From Youngiibacter fragilis 232.1 (GTDB lineage: Bacteria > Bacillota > Clostridia > Clostridiales > Clostridiaceae), in NCBI RefSeq assembly GCF_000495435.3, contig NZ_AXUN02000135.1, positions 1 to 49,645 of the forward strand: DNA of 49,645 nucleotides. The letters run 5' to 3'. The notes under the pieces were generated by a model. It did not search any database. It had not been told where the DNA came from and saw only the letters and a list, made by a program, of their open reading frames with translations. Made by a program: the position numbers and the translations under genes. Shown piece after piece: positions 35,882 through 44,592 of the stretch (the stretch's first letter is position 1; each line of letters begins with the position of its first letter).

Positions 35882-35912
35882 GCCACTTTGTCGATCGGCA
35901 AAGTGGCTTTTT
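35882..35912 (+). terminator. Terminator of the alcohol dehydrogenase gene
   Basis: GCCACTTTG, eight-base loop, CAAAGTGGC, T5. Confidence 0.9.
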
Positions 35913-35979
35913 CTAACATATCTGACTATAATATGCAGTGATTATCAGCATGTCACACATAATTCCCCGGAAATGGTAA

Positions 35980-36017
35980 TGAGGTGCTGTTGAAACCTCA
36001 GTCTCTCAAGCACCTCA
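35980..36017 (-). terminator. Terminator of the LtaS-like gene
   Basis: TGAGGTGCT and AGCACCTCA form a 9-bp perfect stem just after the minus-strand stop codon. The tail is only moderately T-rich. Confidence 0.55.
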
Positions 36018-36025
36018 CTATATTT

Positions 36026-38032
36026 CTATTTCAGAACCTTCGCGTAGTAATCTGTGTCAAGAATCAGAGCTGAATATGTGAACTTCCTGTCTATAAGAGC
36101 AGAAATATTCTTTCTGTAATCCTCTTCTACCGTCACCCCGTCGTTTGGAGTGAAGACCTTCGTGGTTGAATTATACCTTCCCTTGTCTGATATGAAACTC
36201 CTGTTGGAAAATATGACAAGCGGAGGAGTATCCGAGAAGGCATCGATTCCCATGAGGAGCCTTGAGTCGTATTCATTACCCATAAGGTTGTTTATGGTCG
36301 GAATGATGTCCAGGCTGGATACCGGCCTGTCGATGGTCTCTGGTTTCATTCCCTTTGCATAGAGTATAAAGCTGCTTTCATAAAGTTCAAAGTTCTTCTC
36401 AACGGTATGGCCTGCTAGATTGTTCAGGTCCTTCTCTTCAAGTCCGTAAGGATAGTGGTCTGCACTTATCGCTATAAGAGTCTTGTCTGCTACTCCAGCC
36501 TCTTCAAGCCTCTCCAGCAGGTACTCCATTGCCCTGTCCAGCTCTATCTGAGTCGCCATGTAAGCTTTTCCGCTTGAATTATACGGAAGATTTTCAACCA
36601 GGCTCTTATTCTTTGCCGCAATGAAGTTACCGTCAAATGTATACATCATGTGTCCGCTTACAGTCATATAATATGTGTGGAACTTCTCATCGTTTATAAA
36701 GTCATCAACCGTCTTCTCCATCATCTCGATGTCAGACTCCGGCCAGGTCTTCCTTACATCGAGTCCATTACCGACACCTTTGTAATCATAGCCCATGTTA
36801 GGATGGGAAATGTTTCTCTTGTAGTAGGTGTAGGTATGGTTATGGTAAGCCCTGGTTGAATATCCGTACTGGGACATCATGTTCCCCATTCCGAAAGGCA
36901 TGTATATGCTGCCTGATTTATAGTAGCTCCAGACACCGCTTTTTGGTATCAGACTTGTTGTAGCAACATATTCGCCATCTGAAGTGGAAACTCCCCAAAT
37001 AGGATTATAGAAGTTCGTGAAGTTGAATCCTTCTGTCTGCATCTTGTAGAGAGTCGGGGTCACATCCTTGTCAACCGCATATTTCGAGAAGCCTTCTGCA
37101 GTTATGAGTATAAGATTGTAGCCTTCGAACATTCCAGTGTAGTCATTCTTTGCAGTAGGTTCCAGTGTGGAAAAATACTGATGCATCTTCTTGACTGTAT
37201 CGCTTCCCGCACCAGCAATGAGTTCATCAAAGTTGATATCCATGACGTTGTACTCAACTGGCTTCACAGGCTCCTCAGTCGGTGTCGGAGTTGTCGGACC
37301 AGTCGGTCCCGGCTCATTTTCCTTGGCAGGAACCTCTACTATAGGAACATCGATAACAGGATCAAATCCGAAGATCGTCCTTTTCAGGTCAAGCCTCATT
37401 GTTGTAAAAAGCCCTAGATTATCAACAGATGCAATCGGATAATTGGTCTTGAAATATACATCATATGCAGAATTCTGCTCCTTGTCGCCTATATATATCC
37501 CGCCAAGGGCAAGCACATGAGGAATGAGGATAAGAACTGCAATCAAAGCCCTTTCCACTCCTGACATCCTGTATGAGCTGATTTTCGTCCTGAAAAAAAC
37601 CGCATATGCAACAGCAGGCAGGAATATTGCAATCAGCCATGGAATATTCCTTACCACCTGATTGACTATATCATTCATGAACTCCATCACTGTGGCTCCA
37701 TTCCCTGCGGAATATACCGTATAGAATGTCTTGAAAAATTTGAAGTATATCAGCTGGGAAGAAAATAATAACCCCAGTGCTATTAGTGCGAATGATGTTA
37801 TGAAGTTTCTTGCCTTGTCCCTGAACAGAGTCGCTATAAGATATACTCCTGCACTGAGCGACAATGAAAAAAGAAGTGAGTACAAAAGTCCTATGGATAT
37901 GAACTTCTCCGAAGTGTTGAACCTTAGTATCAGCTCCATGTAGAACACGGAAAACAGGATATAAACAAGCAGGTCAAGTCCTTCAAGTGTGCTTCCGTGG
38001 GACGCATGGGCTAATCTCTTTTTTCTTCTCAT
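36026..38032 (-). CDS. LtaS-like membrane sulfatase/phosphoglycerol transferase
   Basis: About 668 residues. Five N-terminal membrane segments (to about residue 195) are followed by an outside sulfatase-fold domain. Motifs match lipoteichoic acid synthases: TAEGFS (metal-binding Glu), WGVSTSDGEY (candidate catalytic Thr), TVSGHMMY and SADHYPYG (metal-binding Asp and His). Between the membrane part and the enzyme lies a Pro/Thr-rich linker (GPTGPTTPTPTEEP), unusual for LtaS. It likely transfers phosphoglycerol or a related group to an envelope polymer. The ATG at 38032 follows AGAGG by seven bases; an ATG at 38068 has no ribosome binding site. Confidence 0.87.
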   Translation of the reverse strand: MRRKKRLAHASHGSTLEGLDLLVYILFSVFYMELILRFNTSEKFISIGLLYSLLFSLSLSAGVYLIATLFRDKARNFITSFALIALGLLFSSQLIYFKFFKTFYTVYSAGNGATVMEFMNDIVNQVVRNIPWLIAIFLPAVAYAVFFRTKISSYRMSGVERALIAVLILIPHVLALGGIYIGDKEQNSAYDVYFKTNYPIASVDNLGLFTTMRLDLKRTIFGFDPVIDVPIVEVPAKENEPGPTGPTTPTPTEEPVKPVEYNVMDINFDELIAGAGSDTVKKMHQYFSTLEPTAKNDYTGMFEGYNLILITAEGFSKYAVDKDVTPTLYKMQTEGFNFTNFYNPIWGVSTSDGEYVATTSLIPKSGVWSYYKSGSIYMPFGMGNMMSQYGYSTRAYHNHTYTYYKRNISHPNMGYDYKGVGNGLDVRKTWPESDIEMMEKTVDDFINDEKFHTYYMTVSGHMMYTFDGNFIAAKNKSLVENLPYNSSGKAYMATQIELDRAMEYLLERLEEAGVADKTLIAISADHYPYGLEEKDLNNLAGHTVEKNFELYESSFILYAKGMKPETIDRPVSSLDIIPTINNLMGNEYDSRLLMGIDAFSDTPPLVIFSNRSFISDKGRYNSTTKVFTPNDGVTVEEDYRKNISALIDRKFTYSALILDTDYYAKVLK

Positions 38033-38082
38033 CAAATTACCTCTTTTATTTCTGATTTTTTCATACATACTGCCGTAACCTT

Positions 38083-38529
38083 TTATCTTGCTGCTGCAAT
38101 CTCATTTAAAAGCATTATCCTGAAAAGCTGATGTGGATACGTCATCCTGGAAAAGCTTACCCTCTCATCAGAAAGCTTCAGCACCTCCTGCGATATTCCA
38201 AGGCTGCCCCCTATGACCAGATAGAGCAGTCCATGTTCTTCATCAGTTTCCCTTATCTTCTTCGACCAATAATTTGAATCCACTTTCTTCCCGCTGACAT
38301 CAAGGACAATGACTCTGCCCTTTTCCTTAATTGTTGAAAGGATTCTCTGACCCTCAATATTTCTGACCCGATCCTCTTCTTTGGCACCTGCTCCATCAAT
38401 TGTCTTCTCGTCCCTGATCTCAAATAGCCTGACCTTATGCCTTTTTGAGATTTCCGTCAGCAGACTCTCCTGTGCAGCAGAGAGGTATTTTTCCTTGAGC
38501 TTCCCGACTGCCAATAGCCTGATTTCCAA
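38083..38529 (-). CDS. rlmH: RlmH, 23S rRNA pseudouridine-1915 N3-methyltransferase, C-terminally short
   Basis: A 148-residue SPOUT-class methyltransferase that methylates pseudouridine 1915 in helix 69 of 23S rRNA using SAM. The trefoil-knot SAM site is visible (LVIGGSLGIS, then SFSRMTYPHQLFR). The usual length is about 159 residues and the family ends with a GEPYHK tail. Here the frame stops at NEIAAAR, directly before that tail, and neither other frame shows it. The start is TTG; the ribosome binding site is weak. It lies three bases after a lipoprotein gene and about 50 bases before the LtaS-like gene. Confidence 0.88.
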   Translation of the reverse strand: MEIRLLAVGKLKEKYLSAAQESLLTEISKRHKVRLFEIRDEKTIDGAGAKEEDRVRNIEGQRILSTIKEKGRVIVLDVSGKKVDSNYWSKKIRETDEEHGLLYLVIGGSLGISQEVLKLSDERVSFSRMTYPHQLFRIMLLNEIAAAR

Positions 38530-38532
38530 TTA

Positions 38533-39072
38533 CTAATCTATCCTTTCGAATGATGTCAGTATCTTCATATACTCGAGCCGATTTTCACTGATCATCTTCT
38601 CGCTGCTCCAAATGACCAGCTGAATAAAGTTCTCAGCATCCTCAATAATGACAAACATGTAAGTGATCCTTACCCCTTCTATCATCCCTGTTATGGTAAA
38701 CTCGTATCCAACCATGCCGTTGACCGCTATTCTATCCATGCCATCAGTAATAGCATCCTGAAGTCCTTCTGCTGTAGCTTCCCCAGCGAGTTCCGAATAC
38801 AGTCTGAGATTCATCTCGCTTGAAAATGCAGACTTGTGGTCGAGAAGCGAGATAAAATATGCGCTTTCATCGGTATTTGCCAGTGAAAGCCTCGACTCCT
38901 CATGCAGCCTCTGGTCTTCATTCCATTTTGTCGTGGCTTCAACAGTGAAACTTCCGGAGGCGTCCTTGAATGTCTTCTGCCTAACCTCCAGGAGGCTGAC
39001 CGAATCTCCAAGTGCGCATGATGAAATGAACAGGGACAAGGCTGCTGCTATGAAAACAGCGCGTTTCTTCAT
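38533..39072 (-). CDS. Lipoprotein of unknown function
   Basis: A 179-residue predicted lipoprotein. The signal peptide ends in lipobox ISSC (Cys19). The mature part is a small alpha/beta domain with a GSFTVEATTKW strand and a late EYMKILTSFE helix, resembling PsbP/DUF1795-type domains. No active site is recognisable. It is just upstream of rlmH in the same direction. AAAGGGTGA lies before the ATG. Confidence 0.75.
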   Translation of the reverse strand: MKKRAVFIAAALSLFISSCALGDSVSLLEVRQKTFKDASGSFTVEATTKWNEDQRLHEESRLSLANTDESAYFISLLDHKSAFSSEMNLRLYSELAGEATAEGLQDAITDGMDRIAVNGMVGYEFTITGMIEGVRITYMFVIIEDAENFIQLVIWSSEKMISENRLEYMKILTSFERID

Positions 39073-39319
39073 AAAGGGGTCACCCTTTCAGCCAATGGCA
39101 TTATCGCTGATCAGCACATTACTTTGCTTGAGGTTCTCCCTCCGCATCATATTCATATTAATATTATTGCCACATAAAATGGTTTCAATTCGGATAATTT
39201 AATGAAATTTTCAGTTTTTGGAGATATCTTCAATTATTTATTACTGAAATCAATATTTTAGTCCAATATTAAACCTGCCATCACGAAGGCTTCTCTTGTA
39301 TCTTTTAGATATACTTCAC
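39073..39319. other. Intergenic region, AT-rich
   Basis: No gene. It probably carries the promoter of the lipoprotein-rlmH operon, but no clear -35/-10 pair stands out. Confidence 0.4.
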
Positions 39320-39360
39320 TTAAGCATGAGACCCCGGCGTTGCCGGGGTCTCATGCTTAA
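39320..39360. terminator. Perfect 19-bp hairpin after the SEC-C gene
   Basis: Bases 39320-39338 pair perfectly with 39342-39360 around a GTT loop; the core is GAGACCCCGGC. It follows the stop codon of the murA-walJ operon. No T run follows on either strand, so termination may depend on stem strength. Confidence 0.65.
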
Positions 39361-39364
39361 AATA

Positions 39365-39868
39365 TTATGATGCCTTTCCGCAGCACTTCTTATACTTTTT
39401 ACCGCTTCCACATGGACATGGGTCATTCCTTCCAATCTTAACCTCATTCTTCACTGTTCTGGAATTCTTCCATGTCTTTTTGATCTCTTCCCTCTTTTCA
39501 GCGCTCAGGAGGTTTTCCCATGAGCCTATCGTGTAAAGGTACTCTGCCTTCGCATCAAGCATATTGAAATAGAGCTTTTCAAAATCAATATCAAGCTCGA
39601 CTTCATCTTCTGCTCCAAGCTCCTCAAGGTTTAGCGGATTCCTTAGGGAATCATTGATTCCGTCTGTAAATCCCATTGCAAACTCTACTGTCGTGTCGAC
39701 CTTCTCAGCGAGACCTTTCATTGTATATGTGAACTTCTCGCTGCCATTCGAAAGTATGTCCTCGTATATCCTCTTCTCGATGTCTGAGTAGACATCCCAG
39801 AATGCCTTTTCTCCTTTTGTCTGAACAAAATCCACTACCATGTCGTTCCAATCTTTGTATAAGCTCAT
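39365..39868 (-). CDS. SEC-C motif protein
   Basis: A 167-residue protein of unknown function ending in a zinc-binding SEC-C motif ([19 protein letters not shown]), the module that binds ribosomes or SecB in SecA. The acidic N-terminal 140 residues are helical and have no motif I know. It is last in the murA-walJ operon; its ATG follows the CxxH/CxxC gene directly (TAAATG). GGAGAG is the ribosome binding site. Confidence 0.8.
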   Translation of the reverse strand: MSLYKDWNDMVVDFVQTKGEKAFWDVYSDIEKRIYEDILSNGSEKFTYTMKGLAEKVDTTVEFAMGFTDGINDSLRNPLNLEELGAEDEVELDIDFEKLYFNMLDAKAEYLYTIGSWENLLSAEKREEIKKTWKNSRTVKNEVKIGRNDPCPCGSGKKYKKCCGKAS

Positions 39869-40084
39869 TTAGTCAATCTCTCCTTGATCATTACTTCTAT
39901 TTTGATTTCCAGCATCAGCAATATTATGGTCAGCCGGTAATTTTAGCACATATTCAGCAACATTCATACAATAATCGCATTTGGACGTTCCTGAAGTCTC
40001 CATTATCGGAAATGTTTCATATTCATTTACAAAATCATCAATCGCAATGTCTGAATGGTCCATGCAACAGAATATTTCCTGCAT
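39869..40084 (-). CDS. CxxH/CxxC small protein
   Basis: A 71-residue protein. It has FCCMDH near the start (CxxH with the preceding Cys) and CDYC at about 36-39, plus the AIDDFVNEYETFP segment, all typical of the small CxxH/CxxC family found next to walJ in Firmicutes. It probably binds a zinc ion; function unknown. GAGGTG lies four bases before the ATG, and one base separates it from the walJ stop. Confidence 0.85.
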   Translation of the reverse strand: MQEIFCCMDHSDIAIDDFVNEYETFPIMETSGTSKCDYCMNVAEYVLKLPADHNIADAGNQNRSNDQGEID

Positions 40085-40085
40085 C

Positions 40086-40868
40086 TTACACCTCGCTGTA
40101 GCTCGAAGGCCTTATCCTGCTTGCAAGGGAGAGGTCAACATCTGCCCCCATTTTCAGGCCACCTTCGATCAGGATGTTCTCCACGGTCTTGTATGCCAAC
40201 TCTGGAACATTGTTAGTACCTGACAAATGTCCCAGCACTATCTTCTTTTTTCCGTTCCTCAGCAGCTCCAGGGCAGCCAAACCCGAATCAACATTTGAAA
40301 GATGCCCCAGCTCACCAAGAATTCTGCGCTTCAAGGGATAAGGATAAGGTCCGAACTTTACCATCTCGATATCATGGTTACTTTCCAAAAGTATAAGGTC
40401 TGAGTCTTTTATTCCAAGCCGGATTTCTTCAGTGAAAACACCCATATCAGTTGCGACGCTGACCGATTTTTTCCCATCGCTTATCGTATACCCTACGCAT
40501 GCCGCTGCATCGTGAGGCACTCTGAAGGTTGATACCTCAAGGTCTCCAATTGTGAATGGCCTGTCGAATACCATGATGTTCGATTCGCTGATTTTTCCTA
40601 TGTTTGCCTGCATTGCCTGCCATGTCTTTGCGTTGGCATAGACAGGCAGATTGAACCTGCGCGATAATATCCCTATGGCTTTTGTATGGTCTATATGTTC
40701 ATGAGTAACCAGAATGCCATTGAGTTCAGAAGGATTCTCCCCTATGTTCTCCAGTGCACTTATTATGCTCTTCCCGGTCAGACCTGCATCAATAAGGATC
40801 CTTGTCCTTTCGGAACCGGTGAATATGCTGTTTCCACTGCTTCCGCTATATAGGGAGCAAAATATCAT
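40086..40868 (-). CDS. walJ: MBL-fold hydrolase WalJ
   Basis: A 260-residue metallo-beta-lactamase-fold protein of the WalJ (YycJ) family. The metal motif THEHIDH and late LGHLSGTNN segment are present, as is the N-terminal SGSSGNS. WalJ proteins are linked to coordination of DNA replication and cell division and show 5'-exonuclease activity in some species. The WalR/WalK genes are not in the window; murA precedes it directly. AGGAG lies seven bases before the ATG. Confidence 0.92.
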   Translation of the reverse strand: MIFCSLYSGSSGNSIFTGSERTRILIDAGLTGKSIISALENIGENPSELNGILVTHEHIDHTKAIGILSRRFNLPVYANAKTWQAMQANIGKISESNIMVFDRPFTIGDLEVSTFRVPHDAAACVGYTISDGKKSVSVATDMGVFTEEIRLGIKDSDLILLESNHDIEMVKFGPYPYPLKRRILGELGHLSNVDSGLAALELLRNGKKKIVLGHLSGTNNVPELAYKTVENILIEGGLKMGADVDLSLASRIRPSSYSEV

Positions 40869-40878
40869 TCTAACACTC

Positions 40879-42138
40879 CTAGCACTTCTCTCTGGTAATA
40901 TCGGCTCCCAGTTTCCTGAATTTATCCTCGATATGAGGGTAGCCTCTGTCTATGTGTTCAATGTCCAGCACTTCGCTTTTCCCTTCTGCCATCAGTGCTG
41001 CTATTACCATAGCCGCACCAGCTCTGAGGTCAGTCGCCCTTACTACTGCGCCTGTCAGCTTCTCAACACCTTCGATGATAGCCGTCCTGCTTTCTACCAT
41101 TATGCTGGCGCCCATCTTCTTGAGCTCATCAACATGCTTGAACCTTGATTCCCAGATGTTCTCGTTTATGATGCTCCTGCCCTTGGCAATGCACATGAGA
41201 GCGCTCATTGGCTGCTGGACATCAGTAGGAAATCCAGGGTACGGCATGGTCTTTATGTTTATAGCCTTGAGCTTTGACCTGTCTGATGTTACAACTACAT
41301 AGTCATCATATTCCTTTATGGATACTCCCATCTCAATAAGCTTTGCTGATATGGATTCCAGATGCTTGGGAATAACATTCTTTACCTTAACTTCGCCACC
41401 GCAGGCGGCAGTTGCTATCATGTATGTTCCCGCCTCGATCTGGTCAGGTATGACACTGTACGAGCATCCCTTCAGTGACTTTACTCCATTTATCCTTATG
41501 ACATCAGTACCGGCACCTTTGATGTCCGCACCCATTGTATTCATGAAATTTGCTACATCAACCACGTGGGGCTCTCGCGCGGCATTTTCAAGTATTGTCT
41601 GTCCTTCAGCAAGTGATGCCGCAAGCATTACATTGATCGTCGCACCTACTGAAACGACATCAAAATATATGTTTGCACCAATAAGCCTGTCAGCAACGGC
41701 ATATATTGACCCATGCTCCATCTTGACTGCAGCTCCAAGTGCCTCAAAGCCCTTGATATGCTGGTCAATAGGTCTTACTCCTATAGCGCATCCACCTGGC
41801 AGTTCAACTCTCGCTTCCTTGAATCTGCCAAGCAGAGCTCCGATCAGGTAGTAGGATGCTCTCATTTTCCTTACATCTTCAGTATCTGCAATTTTTCTGA
41901 TATCGCCTCTTGCATCTACAGTCACATTGCTTCCGCTTCTGTTGATCTTGCAGCCAAGTGATTCGATGATCCTTTCAAGACAATTAACATCGTCAATATC
42001 CGGTATGTTTTCAATTTCGCATACACCTTCAGATGCCATTATAGTTGCAGGAAGTATCGCTACAGCGGCATTCTTTGCACCACTGGTATCAATCTCCCCA
42101 TAAAGGCTTTTGCCGCCTCTGACAACAAGTTTCTCCAT
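40879..42138 (-). CDS. murA: UDP-GlcNAc 1-carboxyvinyltransferase
   Basis: MurA, about 419 residues, the first committed step of peptidoglycan synthesis: it adds enolpyruvate from PEP to UDP-GlcNAc. The catalytic cysteine is in [12 protein letters not shown] (Cys117), so fosfomycin would be expected to bind. [12 protein letters not shown] at the N-terminus and [13 protein letters not shown] near the C-terminus are typical. The ATG at 42138 follows GAGGGTG by five bases and is preferred over an ATG eight codons upstream. First gene of an operon with walJ. Confidence 0.95.
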   Translation of the reverse strand: MEKLVVRGGKSLYGEIDTSGAKNAAVAILPATIMASEGVCEIENIPDIDDVNCLERIIESLGCKINRSGSNVTVDARGDIRKIADTEDVRKMRASYYLIGALLGRFKEARVELPGGCAIGVRPIDQHIKGFEALGAAVKMEHGSIYAVADRLIGANIYFDVVSVGATINVMLAASLAEGQTILENAAREPHVVDVANFMNTMGADIKGAGTDVIRINGVKSLKGCSYSVIPDQIEAGTYMIATAACGGEVKVKNVIPKHLESISAKLIEMGVSIKEYDDYVVVTSDRSKLKAINIKTMPYPGFPTDVQQPMSALMCIAKGRSIINENIWESRFKHVDELKKMGASIMVESRTAIIEGVEKLTGAVVRATDLRAGAAMVIAALMAEGKSEVLDIEHIDRGYPHIEDKFRKLGADITREKC

Positions 42139-42254
42139 TTTTTCACCCTCATATTCAATCATTGCTTATAAAGCCCGCATATCCATTGTTTGTCAGTGAT
42201 CATCAATACAATCCGACCTGTGTACATGGTCAGCCCATTTTTTATAACCACTAT

Positions 42255-42263
42255 ATTATAGCA
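42255..42263 (-). promoter_or_regulatory. Extended -10 promoter of the murA operon
   Basis: TGC-TATAAT on the minus strand, about 115 bases before the murA ATG. The -35 is poor. Confidence 0.5.
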
Positions 42264-42371
42264 TAAAGTAACGCTGTAAAAAATTCATTTTATACTTACA
42301 GTAATCACTGAATCCAAACATAGCCCAGGATACTGCAAGGTACCGAATGAATCCTCTTTACCTTCGATTTA

Positions 42372-42380
42372 TGATATAAT
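42372..42380 (+). promoter_or_regulatory. Extended -10 promoter upstream of gene 42527
   Basis: TGA-TATAAT, about 110 bases before the leader frame at 42500. No consensus -35. Confidence 0.4.
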
Positions 42381-42499
42381 TATTCTACTGGAATTAAATC
42401 CAAACTTTGGCATCCAAAAAGCCACCAAATGGATTTTACATCAAAGATATGAAGAAATTATAATCACTACGACATTCTTGGAAGCGAGGTGAAGGGATC

Positions 42500-42514
42500 A
42501 TGCACATGCTGTAA
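42500..42514 (+). CDS. Four-codon in-frame leader (MHML)
   Basis: GAGGTGAAGG (42486-42495) is well placed for the ATG at 42500, which reads Met-His-Met-Leu-stop. The stop TAA is in the same frame as the gene at 42527, which begins 12 bases later and lacks its own good ribosome binding site. It may be a leader peptide with re-initiation, or a recent nonsense mutation near the old start. Confidence 0.4.
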   Translation: MHML

Positions 42515-42526
42515 TGGTCCCATTAT

Positions 42527-43066
42527 ATGAAGTACTATCTAGTTGCACTGCTTGACCGCAACTCCGGAAAAATCATTGAAAATGCAACCCGGAATCTGGT
42601 TAAGAAACTCCGCCCCCAAAAAAAGACCTCCTATTATGGAGTGATCATGGAGGTCATTGAAGATCCGGACCCGGCAAAGCTTGAGCAGATCCTGAAGGAT
42701 ATGATAAAGCCTATCCGATATTTCAGGATCGATGTCAAAGGCAATCTGGTTTTTGATGAGGACAACAAGACCATCGGTCTGGAGGTTGTCAATTTCGGCT
42801 ACCTTAAGCGACTTTCAAGAAAGTTCAATACCATGCTTGGTCTCCACGGATTCAAGGTAAGGACTGAAGAATCCGTGGAAAATGCGGCTCAGCTGGTGCT
42901 GTTTTCTGGAGAACGGGCTAAGGAACTGGACAAAATCGAACCCGTGCTCAAAGCTGGAGACGACAAGTTATTCAGGGTGGATAGGTTCGAGCTATGGAAG
43001 AACCTGAACTTCAAGAAGGAATCAGTTTATACTGTTTTTGACCTTGTAGATCCGAATATAATATGA
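42527..43066 (+). CDS. Unknown protein, possible degenerate 2H-fold
   Basis: A 179-residue cytoplasmic protein of unknown function. The pattern (MKYYLVALLD strand, SYYGVIMEVIEDP, IGLEVVNFG, then VFDLVDPN) resembles 2'-5' RNA ligase/2H phosphoesterase folds, but the two HxT/S motifs are absent, so it would be inactive. It starts at ATG 42527 with no strong ribosome binding site, after an in-frame stop (see the leader). A second unknown gene follows 43 bases later. Confidence 0.6.
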   Translation: MKYYLVALLDRNSGKIIENATRNLVKKLRPQKKTSYYGVIMEVIEDPDPAKLEQILKDMIKPIRYFRIDVKGNLVFDEDNKTIGLEVVNFGYLKRLSRKFNTMLGLHGFKVRTEESVENAAQLVLFSGERAKELDKIEPVLKAGDDKLFRVDRFELWKNLNFKKESVYTVFDLVDPNII

Positions 43067-43109
43067 AGTCATTTGCTCGTTAAAAAGCTGGATGCTTGGA
43101 GGTAGTGAC

Positions 43110-43559
43110 ATGAACCTCAAGAAATTGCTATCCGAACCAGTCAGCATCAAGAGAGATGAATTGCCATCATTGGACATCCCCTCCAATATAAGGAAGAAAT
43201 CTTACCTGCGGCTGCTTACATTGCTCGGTGCGTTATCGAGCGCAACGATAACAGCTTCGCCTCAATCGATTAGGAAAGGTCCTGTCAGGGAAGAGATAAT
43301 TCGATATTTTGCCCTTTCCCTTGAATATGTTCTGTTCCTTGGTAAGGAAACAGACTCAGCCATGAGCTCCTGTGAACCGAGAGTTAGCGAAGTAGATATA
43401 ACCACCCAGCTTATAAATCTGTTTATCAATGTAAACGAACTGTTCATGTCTCCTACAAGTGACAGCTATGAAAATCTCCTGGAAGACATGCTTATGTTGG
43501 CAGGGTCTCTTGGATTGACACAAGAGGAGATTGCCGGGGAGTTAGAAAAAATCCGCTGA
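43110..43559 (+). CDS. Unknown helical protein
   Basis: A 149-residue mostly alpha-helical protein. A segment with PVREEIIRYFALSLEYVLFLGK and a helical C-terminus (QEEIAGELEK) is suggestive of all-alpha NTP pyrophosphatases, but the metal-binding ExxED motif is not clear. The ATG at 43110 follows GGAGG by seven bases and is preferred over an ATG six codons earlier. A terminator follows. Confidence 0.6.
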   Translation: MNLKKLLSEPVSIKRDELPSLDIPSNIRKKSYLRLLTLLGALSSATITASPQSIRKGPVREEIIRYFALSLEYVLFLGKETDSAMSSCEPRVSEVDITTQLINLFINVNELFMSPTSDSYENLLEDMLMLAGSLGLTQEEIAGELEKIR

Positions 43560-43591
43560 CCGGCATAATCAATTGTCCGGTCTGCTTTTTT
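43558..43591 (+). terminator. Terminator of the 42527-43559 pair
   Basis: GACCGG, 13-base loop, CCGGTC, then GCTTTTTT. It overlaps the stop codon of the second gene. Confidence 0.7.
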
Positions 43592-43735
43592 ATTATTCTA
43601 TTATCAGAGGATGAGAAGAGAGCTGCCGGGATATGAGCAGACAGTTACCTGAAATCAGGTGTTCTCGCAGGAACAAATTTTTCTTCAAGGCAGTTCTGTT
43701 ACAATTGTGACTATAAGAATATGGAAGAGGAACCA

Positions 43736-44557
43736 ATGGAAAACAGAAACAGATTTCTTTATCATCTGATCAAATTGAACCTGACCATGTTTTTTAGGAA
43801 GAGGAGGACAATAATACCTGAACCGCTTGAAGAAAACTCTTTCAACTGGCTCGGGCATTCGACCGTGTCGATGAACATAGGCGGAATCAGGATAATCACA
43901 GATCCTGTATTTGAGAATGGCTTCGTTTTTTTCAGGAGGAAGTACATACTCGATTCCCGTAATCACAACTGTGCAGACCTCATACTGATATCCCATGAGC
44001 ATATGGACCATTACAGCAAAAGGTCAATCAAAGGTATTGAAGGCAATCCCAGGATAATCGTACCCACTGGATACGGCAAAGCCTTGATTTCAAAGGGTTT
44101 CTTGAACGTAACAGAGCTGAGGCATGGTGAGACCTATACTGAGGGTAACATCATAGTCAGGGCAGTCGAGCTTTCCCATGACGGCAGAAGATATTACAAA
44201 GGAAGGCTAAAGCCCACCAATGGTTATGAAATAATGTACGATAAAGTAAGCATAATAGTAATGGGTGATACCGCATATACTGAAGTACTTTCTGGCAATG
44301 AATGTTCGATTGCATTTCTACCTGTTGGAAACTACCTTCCGGAATCCCTGAGCTATATGCATTCAAGCCCCGATGATGCCTACAGGATGTTCAAACGCAT
44401 GAATGGAGGCCTGTTTTTCCCGATTCACTATCAGGCATTTCAATTTGCACTTGATGATGATGAGGATACATTGTTTAAACTTAAGTCGATGCGTTTATCC
44501 GACCCAAGAGTCGTTCCCGGAGAAATCGGCAGGACATATACGTTGCCAAGACCTTAA
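43736..44557 (+). CDS. MBL-fold metallo-hydrolase (UlaG/NAPE-PLD-like)
   Basis: About 273 residues. NWLGHSTVSMNI and ISHEHMDHYS (HxHxDH metal site) place it with the lactonase/phosphodiesterase-type MBL proteins; VELSHDG, VMGDTAY and FFPIHYQAF supply further ligands. The substrate is unknown. The ATG at 43736 has GAGGA before it and is preferred over an ATG five codons earlier. It precedes the dnaD-type gene in the same direction. Confidence 0.85.
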   Translation: MENRNRFLYHLIKLNLTMFFRKRRTIIPEPLEENSFNWLGHSTVSMNIGGIRIITDPVFENGFVFFRRKYILDSRNHNCADLILISHEHMDHYSKRSIKGIEGNPRIIVPTGYGKALISKGFLNVTELRHGETYTEGNIIVRAVELSHDGRRYYKGRLKPTNGYEIMYDKVSIIVMGDTAYTEVLSGNECSIAFLPVGNYLPESLSYMHSSPDDAYRMFKRMNGGLFFPIHYQAFQFALDDDEDTLFKLKSMRLSDPRVVPGEIGRTYTLPRP

Positions 44558-44592
44558 TATATATGGGAAATAATCCCAATCAGGAGATATAA

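Noticed and set aside
38040-38090. Frameshift hiding the RlmH tail
   Set aside because: I read the sequence after the stop in the other frames and found no GEPYHK-like tail, so a simple one-base error does not explain the short form.
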